Assembly (NCBI RefSeq): GCF_040115645.1 | Contig: NW_027096038.1 | Location: forward strand, 496,001-560,000 | Direction: 5' to 3' | Length of the DNA stretch: 64,000 nucleotides | Source of the DNA: Euwallacea fornicatus | Taxonomy: Eukaryota; Arthropoda; Insecta; Coleoptera; Curculionidae | Shown: positions 12,801 through 26,750 of the stretch, in pieces | How the letters are laid out: each line of letters opens with the position of its first letter | How positions within the stretch are numbered: position 1 is the first letter of the stretch | Notes under the pieces: model-generated | Database searches by the model: none | Seen by the model: only the letters and a program-made list of their open reading frames with translations | Told to the model about the DNA's origin: nothing | Program-made: the position numbers and the translations under genes

Positions 12801-13968
12801 GTTTAACAAATTTGGTCCTAATTTGCCGAAGTTATCGAGCTTCAAAGTTTGAAAAGTCACAAAAGTTGTGTGTTTGAGCACATAAAGTACTATTTGTCTT
12901 GGAAATTCAACAAGATGCAATCATGATGTGTTGTGTCATTTTAAAGATCTCGTCGAGCTGATTAATTTGACACTTTGTTTAACAAATTTGGTTCTTATTT
13001 ACCGAAGTTATCGAGCTTCAAAGTGTGAAAAGTCACAAAAGTTTTGTGTTTGAGCACATAAAGTACTATTTGTCTTGGAAATTCATCAAGATGCAATCAT
13101 GATGTGTTGTGACATCTTCAACATCTCGTCGAGCTGATTAATGTGACACTTTGTTTAACAAATTTGTTTCTCATTTGCCGAAGTTATCGAGCTTCAAAGT
13201 TTGAAAAGTCATAAAAGTTGTGTGTTTGAGCATATAAACTCCTATTTGTCTTGGAAATTCATCAAGATGCAATCATGATGTGTTGTGACATCTTCAAAAT
13301 CTCGTCGAGCTGATTAATGTGACACTTTGTTTAACAAATTTGGTTCTCATTTGCCGATGTTATCGAGCTTCAAAGTTTGAAAAGTCATAAAAGTTGTGTG
13401 TTTGAGCATATAAAGTACTATTTGTCTTGGAAATTCATCAAGATGCAATCATGATGTGTTGTGACATCTTCAAAATCTCGTCGAGCTGATTAATGTGACA
13501 CTTTGTTTAACAAATTTGTTTCTCATTTGCCGAAGTTATCGAGCTTCAAAGTTTGAAAAGTCATAAAAGTTGTGTGTTTGAGCATATAAAGTACTATTTG
13601 TCTTGGAAATTCATCAAGATGCAATCATGATGTGTTGTGACATCTTCAAAATCTCGTCGAGCTGATTAATGTGACACTTTGTTTAACAAATTTGGTCCTA
13701 ATTTGCCGAAGTTATCGAGCTTCAAAGTTTGAAAAGTCACAAAAGTTGTGTGTTTGAGCACATAAAGTACTATTTGTCTTGGAAATTCAACAAGATGCAA
13801 TCATGATGTGTTGTGTCATTTTAAAGATCTCGTCGAGCTGATTAATTTGACACTTTGTTTAACAAATTTGGGTCTCATTTGCCGAAGTTATCGATCTACA
13901 AAGTGTGAAAAGTCACAAAAGTTTTGTGTTTGAGCACATAAAGTACTATTTGTCTTGGAAATTCATCT

Positions 13969-14979
13969 AGATGCAATCATGATGTGTTGTGACATCTTCA
14001 AAATCTCGTCGAGCTGATTAATGTGACACTTTGTTTAACAAATTTGGTCCTAATTTGCCGAAGTTATAGAGCTTCAAAGTTTGAAAAGTCACAAAAGTTG
14101 TGTGTTTGAGCACATAAAGTACTATTTGTCTTGGAAATTCAACAAGATGCAATCATGATGTGTTGTGTCATTTTAAAGATCTCGTCGAGCTGATTAATTT
14201 GACACTTTGTTTAACAAATTTGGGTCTCATTTGCCGAAGTTATCGATCTACAAAGTGTGAAAAGTCACAAAAGTTTTGTGTTTGAGCACATAAAGTACTA
14301 TTTGTCTTGGAAATTCATCAAGATGCAATCATGATGTGTTGTGACATCTTCAACATCTCGTCGAGCTGATTAATGTGACACTTTGTTTAACAAATTTGTT
14401 TCTCATTTGCCGAAGTTATCGAGCGTCAAAGTTTGAAAAGTCATAAAAGTTGTGTGTTTGAGCATATAAACTCCTATTTGTCTTGGAAATTCATCAAGAT
14501 GCAATCATGATGTGTTGTGACATCTTCAAAATCTCGTCGAGCTGATTAATGTGACACTTTGTTTAACAAATTTGGTTCTCATTTGCCGATGTTATCGAGC
14601 TTCAAAGTTTGAAAAGTCATAAAAGTTGTGTGTTTGAGCTATAAAGTACTATTTGTCTTGGAAATTCATCAAGATGCAATCATGATGTGTTGTGACATCT
14701 TCAAAATCTCGTCGAGCTGATTAATGTGACACTTTGTTTAACAAATTTGTTTCTCATTTGCCGAAGTTATCGAGCTTCAAAGTTTGAAAAGTCATAAAAG
14801 TTGTGTGTTTGAGCATATAAAGTACTATTTGTCTTGGAAATTCATCAAGATGCAATCATGATGTGTTGTGACATCTTCAAAATCTCGTCGAGCTGATTAA
14901 TGTGACACTTTGTTTAACAAATTTGGTCCTAATTTGCCGAAGTTATCGAGCTTCAAAGTTTGAAAAGTCACAAAAGTTG
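13969..14979 (+). repeat. Duplicated block carrying the 1-bp deletion, copy 2
   Basis: Copy of 7634-8644 including the deleted base. Private changes: TTATAGAGC near 14068 (TTATCGAGC elsewhere) and GAGCGTCAAAG at 14425 (GAGCTTCAAAG elsewhere). Confidence 0.8.
14608..14782 (+). repeat. 175-bp monomer with 1-bp deletion (second copy)
   Basis: Carries the same GAGCTATAAAG deletion as 8273-8447, again directly after an A monomer. Together they account for the whole two-base net shift seen by the end of the window. Confidence 0.95.
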
Positions 14980-17598
14980 TGTGTTTGAGCACATAAAGTA
15001 CTATTTGTCTTGGAAATTCAACAAGATGCAATCATGATGTGTTGTGTCATTTTAAAGATCTCGTCGAGCTGATTAATTTGACACTTTGTTTAACAAATTT
15101 GGGTCTCATTTGCCGAAGTTATCGATCTACAAAGTGTGAAAAGTCACAAAAGTTTTGTGTTTGAGCACATAAAGTACTATTTGTCTTGGAAATTCATCTA
15201 GATGCAATCATGATGTGTTGTATCATTTTAAAGATCTCATCGAGCTGATTAATTTGACACTTTGTTTAACAAATTTGGTCCTTATTTGCCGAAGTTATCG
15301 AGCTTCAAAGTTTGAAAAGTCACAAAAGTTGTGTGTTTGAGCACATAAAGTACTATTTTTCATGGAAATTCATCAAGATGCAATCATGATGTGTTGTGAC
15401 ATCTTCAAAATCTCGTCGAGCTGATTAATGTGACACTTTGTTTAACAAATTTGGTCCTAATTTGCCGAAGTTATCGAGCTTCAAAGTTTGAAAAGTCACA
15501 AAAGTTGTGTGTTTGAGCACATAAAGTACTATTTGTCTTGGAAATTCAACAAGATGCAATCATGATGTGTTGTGTCATTTTAAAGATCTCGTCGAGCTGA
15601 TTAATTTGACACTTTGTTTAACAAATTTGGTTCTTATTTACCGAAGTTATCGAGCTTCAAAGTGTGAAAAGTCACAAAAGTTTTGTGTTTGAGCACATAA
15701 AGTACTATTTGTCTTGGAAATTCATCAAGATGCAATCATGATGTGTTGTGACATCTTCAACATCTCGTCGAGCTGATTAATGTGACACTTTGTTTAACAA
15801 ATTTGTTTCTCATTTGCCGAAGTTATCGAGCTTCAAAGTTTGAAAAGTCATAAAAGTTGTGTGTTTGAGCATATAAACTCCTATTTGTCTTGGAAATTCA
15901 TCAAGATGCAATCATGATGTGTTGTGACATCTTCAAAATCTCGTCGAGCTGATTAATGTGACACTTTGTTTAACAAATTTGTTTCTCATTTGCCGAAGTT
16001 ATCGAGCTTCAAAGTTTGAAAAGTCATAAAAGTTGTGTGTTTGAGCATATAAAGTACTATTTGTCTTGGAAATTCATCAAGATGCAATCATGATGTGTTG
16101 TGACATCTTCAAAATCTCGTCGAGCTGATTAATGTGACACTTTGTTTAACAAATTTGGTCCTTATTTGCCGAAGTTATCGAGCTTCAAAGTTTGAAAAGT
16201 CACAAAAGTTGGGTGTTTGAGCACATAAAGTACTATTTGTCTTGGAAATTCATCAAGAGGCAATCATGATGTGTTGTGTCATTTTAAAGATCTCGTCGAG
16301 CTGATTAATTTGACACTTTGTTTAACAAATTTGGTTCTTATTTACCGAAGTTATCGAGCTTCAAAGTTTGAAAAGTCACAAAAGTTGTGTGTTTGAGCAC
16401 ATAAAGTACTATTTTTCATGGAAATTCATCAAGATGCAATCATGATGTGTTGTGTTATTTTAAAGATCTCGTCGTGCTGATTAATTTGACACTTTGTTTA
16501 ACAAATTTGGTCCTAATTTGCCGAAGTTATCGAGCTTCAAAGTTTGAAAAGTCACAAAAGTTGTGTGTTTGAGCACATAAAGTACTATTTGTCTTGGAAA
16601 TTCATCTAGATGCAATCATGATGTGTTGTATCATTTTAAAGATCTCGTCGAGCTGATTAATTTGACACTTTGTTTAACAAATTTGGTCCTTATTTGCCGA
16701 AGTTATCGAGCTTCAAAGTTTGAAAAGTCACAAAAGTTGTGTGTTTGAGCACATAAAGTACTATTTTTCATGGAAATTCATCAAGATGCAATCATGATAT
16801 GTTGTGTTATTTTAAAGATCTCGTCGAGCTGATTAATTTGACACTTTGTTTAACAAATTTGGGTCTCATTTGCCGAAGTTATCGATCTACAAAGTGTGAA
16901 AAGTCACAAAAGTTTTGTGTTTGAGCACATAAAGTACTATTTGTCTTGGAAATTCATCTAGATGCAATCATGATGTGTTGTATCATTTTAAAGATCTCGT
17001 CGACCTGATTAATTTGACACTTTGTTTAACAAATTTGGTCCTTATTTGCCGAAGTTATCGAGCTTCAAAGTTTGAAAAGTCACAAAAGTTGTGTGTTTGA
17101 GCACATAAAGTACTATTTTTCATGGAAATTCATCAAGATGCAATCATGATGTATTGTGTTATTTTAAAGATCTCGTCGAGCTGATTAATTTGACACTTTG
17201 TTTAACAAATTTGGTCCTTATTTGCCGAAGTTATCGAGCTTCAAAGTTTGAAAAGTCACAAAAGTTGTGTGTTTGAGCACATAAAGTACTATTTTTCATG
17301 GAAATTCATCAAGAGGCAATCATGATGTGTTGTGACATCTTCAAAATCTCGTCGAGCTGATTAATGTGACACTTTGTTTAACAAATTTGGTCCTAATTTG
17401 CCGAAGTTATCGAGCTTCAAAGTTTGAAAAGTCATAAAAGTTGTGTGTTTGAGCACATAAAGTACTATTTTTCATGGAAATTCATCAAGATGCAATCATG
17501 ATGTGTTGTGTTATTTTAAAGATCTCGTCGAGCTGATTAATTTGACACTTTGTTTAACAAATTTGGTCCTTATTTGCCGAAGTTATCGAGCTTCAAAG

Positions 17599-17774
17599 TT
17601 TGAAAAGTCACAAAAGTTGTGTGTTTGAGCACATAAAGTACTATTTTTCATGGAAATTCATCAAGATGCAATCATGATGTGTTGTGTTATTTTAAAGATC
17701 TCGTCGTGCTGATTAATTTGACACTTTGTTTAACAAATTTGGTCCTAATTTGCCGAAGTTATCGATCTACAAAG
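17599..17774 (+). repeat. Type F monomer (TTTTTCATGG, CGTGCTG variant)
   Basis: Has TTTGAAAAGTCACA, GCACATAAAGTAC, then TATTTTTCATGG instead of TATTTGTCTTGG, TGTGTTATTTTAAAGATC, CGTGCTG instead of CGAGCTG, and GGTCCTAATTTGCCG. Sub-variants carry GATATGTTG or GATGTATTG, keep CGAGCTG, or end GGTCCTTATTTGCCG. F monomers are sparse in the 23-34 kb repeats and common at 1-2 kb, 9-10 kb, 16-23 kb, and in domains II and III. Confidence 0.85.
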
Positions 17775-18478
17775 TGTGAAAAGTCACAAAAGTTTTGTGT
17801 TTGAGCACATAAAGTACTATTTGTCTTGGAAATTCATCAAGATGCAATCATGATGTGTTGTGACATCTTCAACATCTCGTCGAACTGATTAATGTGACAC
17901 TTTGTTTAACAAATTTGTTTCTCATTTGCCGAAGTTATCGAGCTTCAAAGTTTGAAAAGTCATAAAAGTTGTGTGTTTGAGCATATAAACTCCTATTTGT
18001 CTTGGAAATTCATCAAGATGCAATCATGATGTGTTGTGACATCTTCAAAATCTCGTCGAGCTGATTAATGTGACACTTTGTTTAACAAATTTGGTTCTCA
18101 TTTGCCGATGTTATCGAGCTTCAAAGTTTGAAAAGTCATAAAAGTTGTGTGTTTGAGCATATAAAGTACTATTTGTCTTGGAAATTCATCAAGATGCAAT
18201 CATGATGTGTTGTGACATCTTCAAAATCTCGTCGAGCTGATTAATGTGACACTTTGTTTAACAAATTTGTTTCTCATTTGCCGAAGTTATCGAGCTTCAA
18301 AGTTTGAAAAGTCATAAAAGTTGTGTGTTTGAGCATATAAAGTACTATTTGTCTTGGAAATTCATCAAGATGCAATCATGATGTGTTGTGACATCTTCAA
18401 AATCTCGTCGAGCTGATTAATGTGACACTTTGTTAAACAAATTTGGTCCTAATTTGCCGAAGTTATCGAGCTTCAAAG

Positions 18479-18654
18479 TTTGAAAAGTCACAAAAGTTGG
18501 GTGTTTGAGCACATAAAGTACTATTTGTCTTGGAAATTCATCAAGAGGCAATCATGATGTGTTGTGTCATTTTAAAGATCTCGTCGAGCTGATTAATTTG
18601 ACACTTTGTTTAACAAATTTGGTTCTTATTTACCGAAGTTATCGAGCTTCAAAG
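18479..18654 (+). repeat. Type H monomer (GTTGGGTGT, AGAGGCAAT variant)
   Basis: GTTGGGTGTTTGAGC replaces GTTGTGTGTTTGAGC, and CATCAAGAGGCAATC replaces CATCAAGATGCAATC. The remainder is D-like (TGTGTCATTTTAAAG, TTTACCG). GTTGGG normally follows a C-type or GTTTCTC end. It also occurs with A/B-like middles in domain III (53337, 58617, 62137). One H-like unit takes the D position in the 5-monomer repeat at 30271-31150. Confidence 0.8.
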
Positions 18655-19599
18655 TTTGAAAAGTCACAAAAGTTGTGTGTTTGAGCACATAAAGTACTAT
18701 TTTTCAGGGAAATTCATCAAGATGCAATCATGATATGTTGTGTTATTTTAAAGATCTCGTCGTGCTGATTAATTTGACACTTTGTTTAACAAATTTGGTC
18801 CTAATTTGCCGAAGTTATCGAACTTTAAAGTTTGAAAAGTCACAAAAGTTGTGTGTTTGAGCACATAAAGTACTATTTGTCTTGGAAATTCAACAAGATG
18901 CAATCATGATGTGTTGTGTCATTTTAAAGATCTCGTCGAGCTGATTAATTTGACACTTTGTTTAACAAATTTGGGTCTCATTTGCCGAAGTTATCGATCT
19001 ACAAAGTGTGAAAAGTCACAAAAGTTTTGTGTTTGAGCACATAAAGTACTATTTGTCTTGGAAATTCATCTAGATGCAATCATGATGTGTTGTATCATTT
19101 TAAAGATCTCGTCGACCTGATTAATTTGACACTTTGTTTAACAAATTTGGTCCTTATTTGCCGAAGTTATCGAGCTTCAAAGTTTGAAAAGTCACAAAAG
19201 TTGTGTGTTTGAGCACATAAAGTACTATTTTTCATGGAAATTCATCAAGATGCAATCATGCTGTATTGTGTTATTTTAAAGATCTCGTCGAGCTGATTAA
19301 TTTGACACTTTGTTTAACAAATTTGGTCCTTATTTGCCGAAGTTATCGAGCTTCAAAGTTTGAAAAGTCACAAAAGTTGTGTGTTTGAGCACATAAAGTA
19401 CTATTTTTCATGGAAATTCATCAAGATGCAATCATGATGTGTTGTGTTATTTTAAAGATCTCGTCGTGCTGATTAATTTGACACTTTGTTTAACAAATTT
19501 GGTCCTAATTTGCCGAAGTTATCGAGCTTCAAAGTTTGAAAAGTCACAAAAGTTGTGTGTTTGAGCACATAAAGTACTATTTGTCTTGGAATTTCAACA

Positions 19600-20975
19600 A
19601 GATGCAATCATGATGTGTTGTATCATTTTAAAGATCTCGTCGAGCTGATTAATTTGACACTTTGTTTAACAAATTTGGTCCTTATTTGCCGAAGTTATCG
19701 AGCTTCAAAGTTTGAAAAGTCACAAAAGTTGTGTGTTTGAGCACATAAAGTACTATTTTTCATGGAAATTCATCAAGATGCAATCATGATATGTTGTGTT
19801 ATTTTAAAGATCTCGTCGTGCTGATTAATTTGACACTTTGTTTAACAAATTTGGTCCTAATTTGCCGAAGTTATCGAGCTTCAAAGTTTGAAAAGTCACA
19901 AAAGTTGTGTGTTTGAGCACATAAAGTACTATTTGTCTTGGAAATTCAACAAGATGCAATCATGATGTGTTGTGTCATTTTAAAGATCTCGTCGAGCTGA
20001 TTAATTTGACACTTTGTTTAACAAATTTGGGTCTCATTTGCCGAAGTTATCGATCTACAAAGTGTGAAAAGTCACAAAAGTTTTGTGTTTGAGCACATAA
20101 AGTACTATTTGTCTTGGAAATTCATCTAGATGCAATCATGATGTGTTGTATCATTTTAAAGATCTCGTCGAGCTGATTAATTTGACACTTTGTTTAACAA
20201 ATTTGGTCCTTATTTGCCGAAGTTATCGAGCTTCAAAGTTTGAAAAGTCACAAAAGTTGTGTGTTTGAGCACATAAAGTACTATTTTTCATGGAAATTCA
20301 TCAAGATGCAATCATGATGTGTTGTGTTATTTTAAAGATCTCGTCGTGCTGATTAATTTGACACTTTGTTTAACAAATTTGGTCCTAATTTGCCGAAGTT
20401 ATCGAGCTTCAAAGTTTGAAAAGTCACAAAAGTTGTGTGTTTGAGCACATAAAGTACTATTTGTCTTGGAAATTCAACAAGATGCAATCATGATGTGTTG
20501 TGTAATTTTAAAGATCTCGTCGAGCTGATTAATTTGACACTTTGTTTAACAAATTTGGGTCTCATTTGCCGAAGTTATCGATCTACAAAGTGTGAAAAGT
20601 CACAAAAGTTTTGTGTTTGAGCACATAAAGTACTATTTGTCTTGGAAATTCATCTAGATGCAATCATGATGTGTTGTGACATCTTCAAAATCTCGTCGAG
20701 CTGATTAATGTGACACTTTGTTTAACAAATTTGGTTCTCATTTGCCGATGTTATCGAGCTTCAAAGTTTGAAAAGTCATAAAAGTTGTGTGTTTGAGCAT
20801 ATAAAGTACTATTTGTCTTGGAAATTCATCAAGATGCAATCATGATGTGTTGTGACATCTTCAAAATCTCGTCGAGCTGATTAATGTGACACTTTGTTTA
20901 ACAAATTTGTTTCTCATTTGCCGAAGTTATCGAGCTTCAAAGTTTGAAAAGTCATAAAAGTTGTGTGTTTGAGCA
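19600..20975 (+). repeat. Block shared with domain II, domain I copy
   Basis: Matches 37200-38575 at exactly 100 monomers (17600 bp) over 1376 bp with one difference seen (G at 20148 against A at 37748). It contains the only G-type TGTAATTTT monomer outside domain II (about 20501). Flanks diverge at 19599 and 20976. Confidence 0.8.
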
Positions 20976-23406
20976 TATAAAGTACTATTTGTCTTGGAAA
21001 TTCATCAAGATGCAATCATGATGTGTTGTGACATCTTCAAAATCTCGTCGAGCTGATTAATGTGACACTTTGTTAAACAAATTTGGTCCTAATTTGCCGA
21101 AGTTATCGAGCTTCAAAGTTTGAAAAGTCACAAAAGTTGGGTGTTTAAGCACATAAAGTACTATTTGTCTTGGAAATTCATCAAGAGGCAATCATGATGT
21201 GTTGTGACATCTTCAAAATCTCGTCGAGCTGATTAATGTGACACTTTGTTTAACAAATTTGGTCCTAATTTGCCGAAGTTATCGAGCTTCAAAGTTTGAA
21301 AAGTCATAAAAGTTGTGTGTTTGAGCACATAAAGTACTATTTTTCATGGAAATTCATCAAGATGCAATCATGATGTGTTGTGTTATTTTAAAGATCTCGT
21401 CGAGCTGATTAATTTGACACTTTGTTTAACAAATTTGGTCCTTATTTGCCGAAGTTATCGAGCTTCAAAGTTTGAAAAGTCACAAAAGTTGTGTGTTTGA
21501 GCACATAAAGTACTATTTTTCATGGAAATTCATCAAGATGCAATCATGATGTGTTGTGTTATTTTAAAGATCTCGTCGTGCTGATTAATTTGACACTTTG
21601 TTTAACAAATTTGGTCCTAATTTGCCGAAGTTATCGATCTACAAAGTGTGAAAAGTCACAAAAGTTTTGTGTTTGAGCACATAAAGTACTATTTGTCTTG
21701 GAAATTCATCAAGATGCAATCATGATGTGTTGTGACATCTTCAACATCTCGTCGAGCTGATTAATGTGACACTTTGTTTAACAAATTTGTTTCTCATTTG
21801 CCGAAGTTATCGAGCTTCAAAGTTTGAAAAGTCATAAAAGTTGTGTGTTTGAGCATATAAACTCCTATTTGTCTTGGAAATTCATCAAGATGCAATCATG
21901 ATGTGTTGTGACATCTTCAAAATCTCGTCGAGCTGATTAATGTGACACTTTGTTTAACAAATTTGGTTCTCATTTGCCGATGTTATCGAGCTTCAAAGTT
22001 TGAAAAGTCATAAAAGTTGTGTGTTTGAGCATATAAAGTACTATTTGTCTTGGAAATTCATCAAGATGCAATCATGATGTGTTGTGACATCTTCAAAATC
22101 TCGTCGAGCTGATTAATGTGACACTTTGTTTAACAAATTTGGTTCTCATTTGCCGATGTTATCGAGCTTCAAAGTTTGAAAAGTCATAAAAGTTGTGTGT
22201 TTGAGCATATAAAGTACTATTTGTCTTGGAAATTCATCAAGATGCAATCATGATGTGTTGTGACATCTTCAAAATCTCGTCGAGCTGATTAATGTGACAC
22301 TTTGTTTAACAAATTTGTTTCTCATTTGCCGAAGTTATCGAGCTTCAAAGTTTGAAAAGTCATAAAAGTTGTGTGTTTGAGCATATAAAGTACTATTTGT
22401 CTTGGAAATTCATCAAGATGCAATCATGATGTGTTGTGACATCTTCAAAATCTCGTCGAGCTGATTAATGTGACACTTTGTTTAACAAATTTGTTTCTCA
22501 TTTGCCGAAGTTATCGAGCTTCAAAGTTTGAAAAGTCACAAAAGTTGGGTGTTTGAGCACATAAAGTACTATTTCTCTTGGAAATTCATCAAGAGGCAAT
22601 CATGATGTGTTGTGTCATTTTAAAGATCTCGTCGAGCTGATTAATTTGACACTTTGTTTAACAAATTTGGTTCTTATTTACCGAAGTTATCGAGCTTCAA
22701 AGTTTGAAAAGTCACAAAAGTTGTGTGTTTGAGCACATAAAGTACTATTTTTCATGGAAATTCATCAAGATGCAATCATGATATGTTGTGTTATTTTAAA
22801 GATCTCGTCGTGCTGATTAATTTGACACTTTGTTTAACAAATTTGGTCCTAATTTGCCGAAGTTATCGAACTTTAAAGTTTGAAAAGTCACAAAAGTTGT
22901 GTGTTTGAGCACATAAAGTACTATTTGTCTTGGAAATTCAACAAGATGCAATCATGATGTGTTGTGTCATTTTAAAGATCTCGTCGAGCTGATTAATTTG
23001 ACACTTTGTTTAACAAATTTGGGTCTCATTTGCCGAAGTTATCGATCTACAAAGTGTGAAAAGTCACAAAAGTTTTGTGTTTGAGCACATAAAGTACTAT
23101 TTGTCTTGGAAATTCATCTAGATGCAATCATGATGTGTTGTATCATTTTAAAGATCTCGTCGAGCTGATTAATTTGACACTTTGTTTAACAAATTTGGTC
23201 CTTACTTGCCGAAGTTATCGATCTACAAAGTGTGAAAAGTCACAAAAGTTTTGTGTTTGAGCACATAAAGTACTATTTGTCTTGGAAATTCATCAAGATG
23301 CAATCATGATGTGTTGTGACATCTTCAACATCTCGTCGAGCTGATTAATGTGACACTTTGTTTAACAAATTTGTTTCTCATTTGCCGAAGTTATCGAGCT
23401 TCAAAG

Positions 23407-24110
23407 TTTGAAAAGTCATAAAAGTTGTGTGTTTGAGCATATAAACTCCTATTTGTCTTGGAAATTCATCAAGATGCAATCATGATGTGTTGTGACATCT
23501 TCAAAATCTCGTCGAGCTGATTAATGTGACACTTTGATTAACAAATTTGGTTCTCATTTGCCGATGTTATCGAGCTTCAAAGTTTGAAAAGTCATAAAAG
23601 TTGTGTGTTTGAGCATATAAAGTACTATTTGTCTTGGAAATTCATCAAGATGCAATCATGATGTGTTGTGACATCTTCAAAATCTCGTCGAGCTGATTAA
23701 TGTGACACTTTGTTTAACAAATTTGGTCCTAATTTGCCGAAGTTATCGAGCTTCAAAGTTTGAAAAGTCACAAAAGTTGTGTGTTTGAGCACATAAAGTA
23801 CTATTTGTCTTGGAAATTCAACAAGATGCAATCATGATGTGTTGTGTCATTTTAAAGATCTCGTCGAGCTGATTAATTTGACACTTTGTTTAACAAATTT
23901 GGTTCTTATTTACCGAAGTTATCGAGCTTCAAAGTGTGAAAAGTCACAAAAGTTTTGTGTTTGAGCACATAAAGTACTATTTGTCTTGGAAATTCATCAA
24001 GATGCAATCATGATGTGTTGTGACATCTTCAACATCTCGTCGAGCTGATTAATGTGACACTTTGTTTAACAAATTTGTTTCTCATTTGCCGAAGTTATCG
24101 AGCTTCAAAG
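23407..24110 (+). repeat. 4-monomer higher-order unit A-C-D-E
   Basis: A with the TTTGATTAAC change, then C, D and E; the B monomer is absent. Length 704 bp. It is the first of an unbroken run of A-initiated units that continues to 34846. Confidence 0.85.
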
Positions 24111-25342
24111 TTTGAAAAGTCATAAAAGTTGTGTGTTTGAGCATATAAACTCCTATTTGTCTTGGAAATTCATCAAGATGCAATCATGATGTGTTGTGAC
24201 ATCTTCAAAATCTCGTCGAGCTGATTAATGTGACACTTTGTTTAACAAATTTGGTTCTCATTTGCCGATGTTATCGAGCTTCAAAGTTTGAAAAGTCATA
24301 AAAGTTGTGTGTTTGAGCATATAAAGTACTATTTGTCTTGGAAATTCATCAAGATGCAATCATGATGTGTTGTGACATCTTCAAAATCTCGTCGAGCTGA
24401 TTAATGTGACACTTTGTTTAACAAATTTGTTTCTCATTTGCCGAAGTTATCGAGCTTCAAAGTTTGAAAAGTCATAAAAGTTGTGTGTTTGAGCATATAA
24501 AGTACTATTTGTCTTGGAAATTCATCAAGATGCAATCATGATGTGTTGTGACATCTTCAAAATCTCGTCGAGCTGATTAATGTGACACTTTGTTTAACAA
24601 ATTTGTTTCTCATTTGCCGAAGTTATCGAGCTTCAAAGTTTGAAAAGTCATAAAAGTTGTGTGTTTGAGCATATAAAGTACTATTTGTCTTGGAAATTCA
24701 TCAAGATGCAATCATGATGTGTTGTGACATCTTCAAAATCTCGTCGAGCTGATTAATGTGACACTTTGTTTAACAAATTTGGTCCTAATTTGCCGAAGTT
24801 ATCGAGCTTCAAAGTTTGAAAAGTCACAAAAGTTGTGTGTTTGAGCACATAAAGTACTATTTGTCTTGGAAATTCAACAAGATGCAATCATGATGTGTTG
24901 TGTCATTTTAAAGATCTCGTCGAGCTGATTAATTTGACACTTTGTTTAACAAATTTGGGTCTCATTTGCCGAAGTTATCGATCTACAAAGTGTGAAAAGT
25001 CACAAAAGTTTTGTGTTTGAGCACATAAAGTACTATTTGTCTTGGAAATTCATCTAGATGCAATCATGATGTGTTGTATCATTTTAAAGATCTCGTCGAG
25101 CTGATTAATTTGACACTTTGTTTAACAAATTTGGTCCTTATTTGCCGAAGTTATCGATCTACAAAGTGTGAAAAGTCACAAAAGTTTTGTGTTTGAGCAC
25201 ATAAAGTACTATTTGTCTTGGAAATTCATCAAGATGCAATCATGATGTGTTGTGACATCTTCAACATCTCGTCGAGCTGATTAATGTGACACTTTGTTTA
25301 ACAAATTTGTTTCTCATTTGCCGAAGTTATCGAGCTTCAAAG
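24111..25342 (+). repeat. 7-monomer higher-order unit A-B-B-C-D'-E'-E
   Basis: 1232 bp. B is doubled at 24287-24638 and D is replaced by D' followed by E'. The E' at 24991 ends GGTCCTTATTTGCCG and CGATCTAC, leading into E. Confidence 0.8.
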
Positions 25343-26398
25343 TTTGAAAAGTCATAAAAGTTGTGTGTTTGAGCATATAAACTCCTATTTGTCTTGGAAA
25401 TTCATCAAGATGCAATCATGATGTGTTGTGACATCTTCAAAATCTCGTCGAGCTGATTAATGTGACACTTTGATTAACAAATTTGGTTCTCATTTGCCGA
25501 TGTTATCGAGCTTCAAAGTTTGAAAAGTCATAAAAGTTGTGTGTTTGAGCATATAAAGTACTATTTGTCTTGGAAATTCATCAAGATGCAATCATGATGT
25601 GTTGTGACATCTTCAAAATCTCGTCGAGCTGATTAATGTGACACTTTGTTTAACAAATTTGTTTCTCATTTGCCGAAGTTATCGAGCTTCAAAGTTTGAA
25701 AAGTCATAAAAGTTGTGTGTTTGAGCATATAAAGTACTATTTGTCTTGGAAATTCATCAAGATGCAATCATGATGTGTTGTGACATCTTCAAAATCTCGT
25801 CGAGCTGATTAATGTGACACTTTGTTTAACAAATTTGGTCCTAATTTGCCGAAGTTATCGAGCTTCAAAGTTTGAAAAGTCACAAAAGTTGTGTGTTTGA
25901 GCACATAAAGTACTATTTGTCTTGGAAATTCAACAAGATGCAATCATGATGTGTTGTGTCATTTTAAAGATCTCGTCGAGCTGATTAATTTGACACTTTG
26001 TTTAACAAATTTGGGTCTCATTTGCCGAAGTTATCGATCTACAAAGTGTGAAAAGTCACAAAAGTTTTGTGTTTGAGCACATAAAGTACTATTTGTCTTG
26101 GAAATTCATCTAGATGCAATCATGATGTGTTGTATCATTTTAAAGATCTCGTCGAGCTGATTAATTTGACACTTTGTTTAACAAATTTGGTCCTTATTTG
26201 CCGAAGTTATCGATCTACAAAGTGTGAAAAGTCACAAAAGTTTTGTGTTTGAGCACATAAAGTACTATTTGTCTTGGAAATTCATCAAGATGCAATCATG
26301 ATGTGTTGTGACATCTTCAACATCTCGTCGAGCTGATTAATGTGACACTTTGTTTAACAAATTTGTTTCTCATTTGCCGAAGTTATCGAGCTTCAAAG
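25343..26398 (+). repeat. 6-monomer higher-order unit A-B-C-D'-E'-E
   Basis: 1056 bp. Same as the preceding unit with a single B. The A monomer carries the TTTGATTAAC change at 25473. Confidence 0.8.
26047..26222 (+). repeat. Type E' monomer (CATCTAG, TATCATTTT variant)
   Basis: TGTG start and GTTTTGTGT as in E, but with CATCTAGATG, TTGTATCATTTTAAAGATC, AATTTGAC and GGTCCTTATTTGCCG. CATCTAGATG is a perfect 10-bp palindrome; other monomers carry CATCAAGATG there. The type is frequent in domains I and II. A hybrid with CATCTAG but GACATCTTCAAAAT occurs, for example in the monomer at 29743-29918. Confidence 0.85.
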
Positions 26399-26574
26399 TT
26401 TGAAAAGTCATAAAAGTTGTGTGTTTGAGCATATAAACTCCTATTTGTCTTGGAAATTCATCAAGATGCAATCATGATGTGTTGTGACATCTTCAAAATC
26501 TCGTCGAGCTGATTAATGTGACACTTTGATTAACAAATTTGGTTCTCATTTGCCGATGTTATCGAGCTTCAAAG

Positions 26575-26750
26575 TTTGAAAAGTCATAAAAGTTGTGTGT
26601 TTGAGCATATAAAGTACTATTTGTCTTGGAAATTCATCAAGATGCAATCATGATGTGTTGTGACATCTTCAAAATCTCGTCGAGCTGATTAATGTGACAC
26701 TTTGTTTAACAAATTTGTTTCTCATTTGCCGAAGTTATCGAGCTTCAAAG
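26575..26750 (+). repeat. Type B monomer (GTTTCTC variant)
   Basis: Like A but with GCATATAAAGTAC, and with GTTTCTCATTTGCCGAAG in the last quarter. It keeps GTCATA, CATCAAG, GACATCTTCAAAAT and AATGTGAC. It normally follows A and precedes C. In some places it is duplicated (B-B at 24287-24638) or missing (after A at 23407). A related form ends GGTTCTCATTTGCCGATG like A. Confidence 0.85.
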
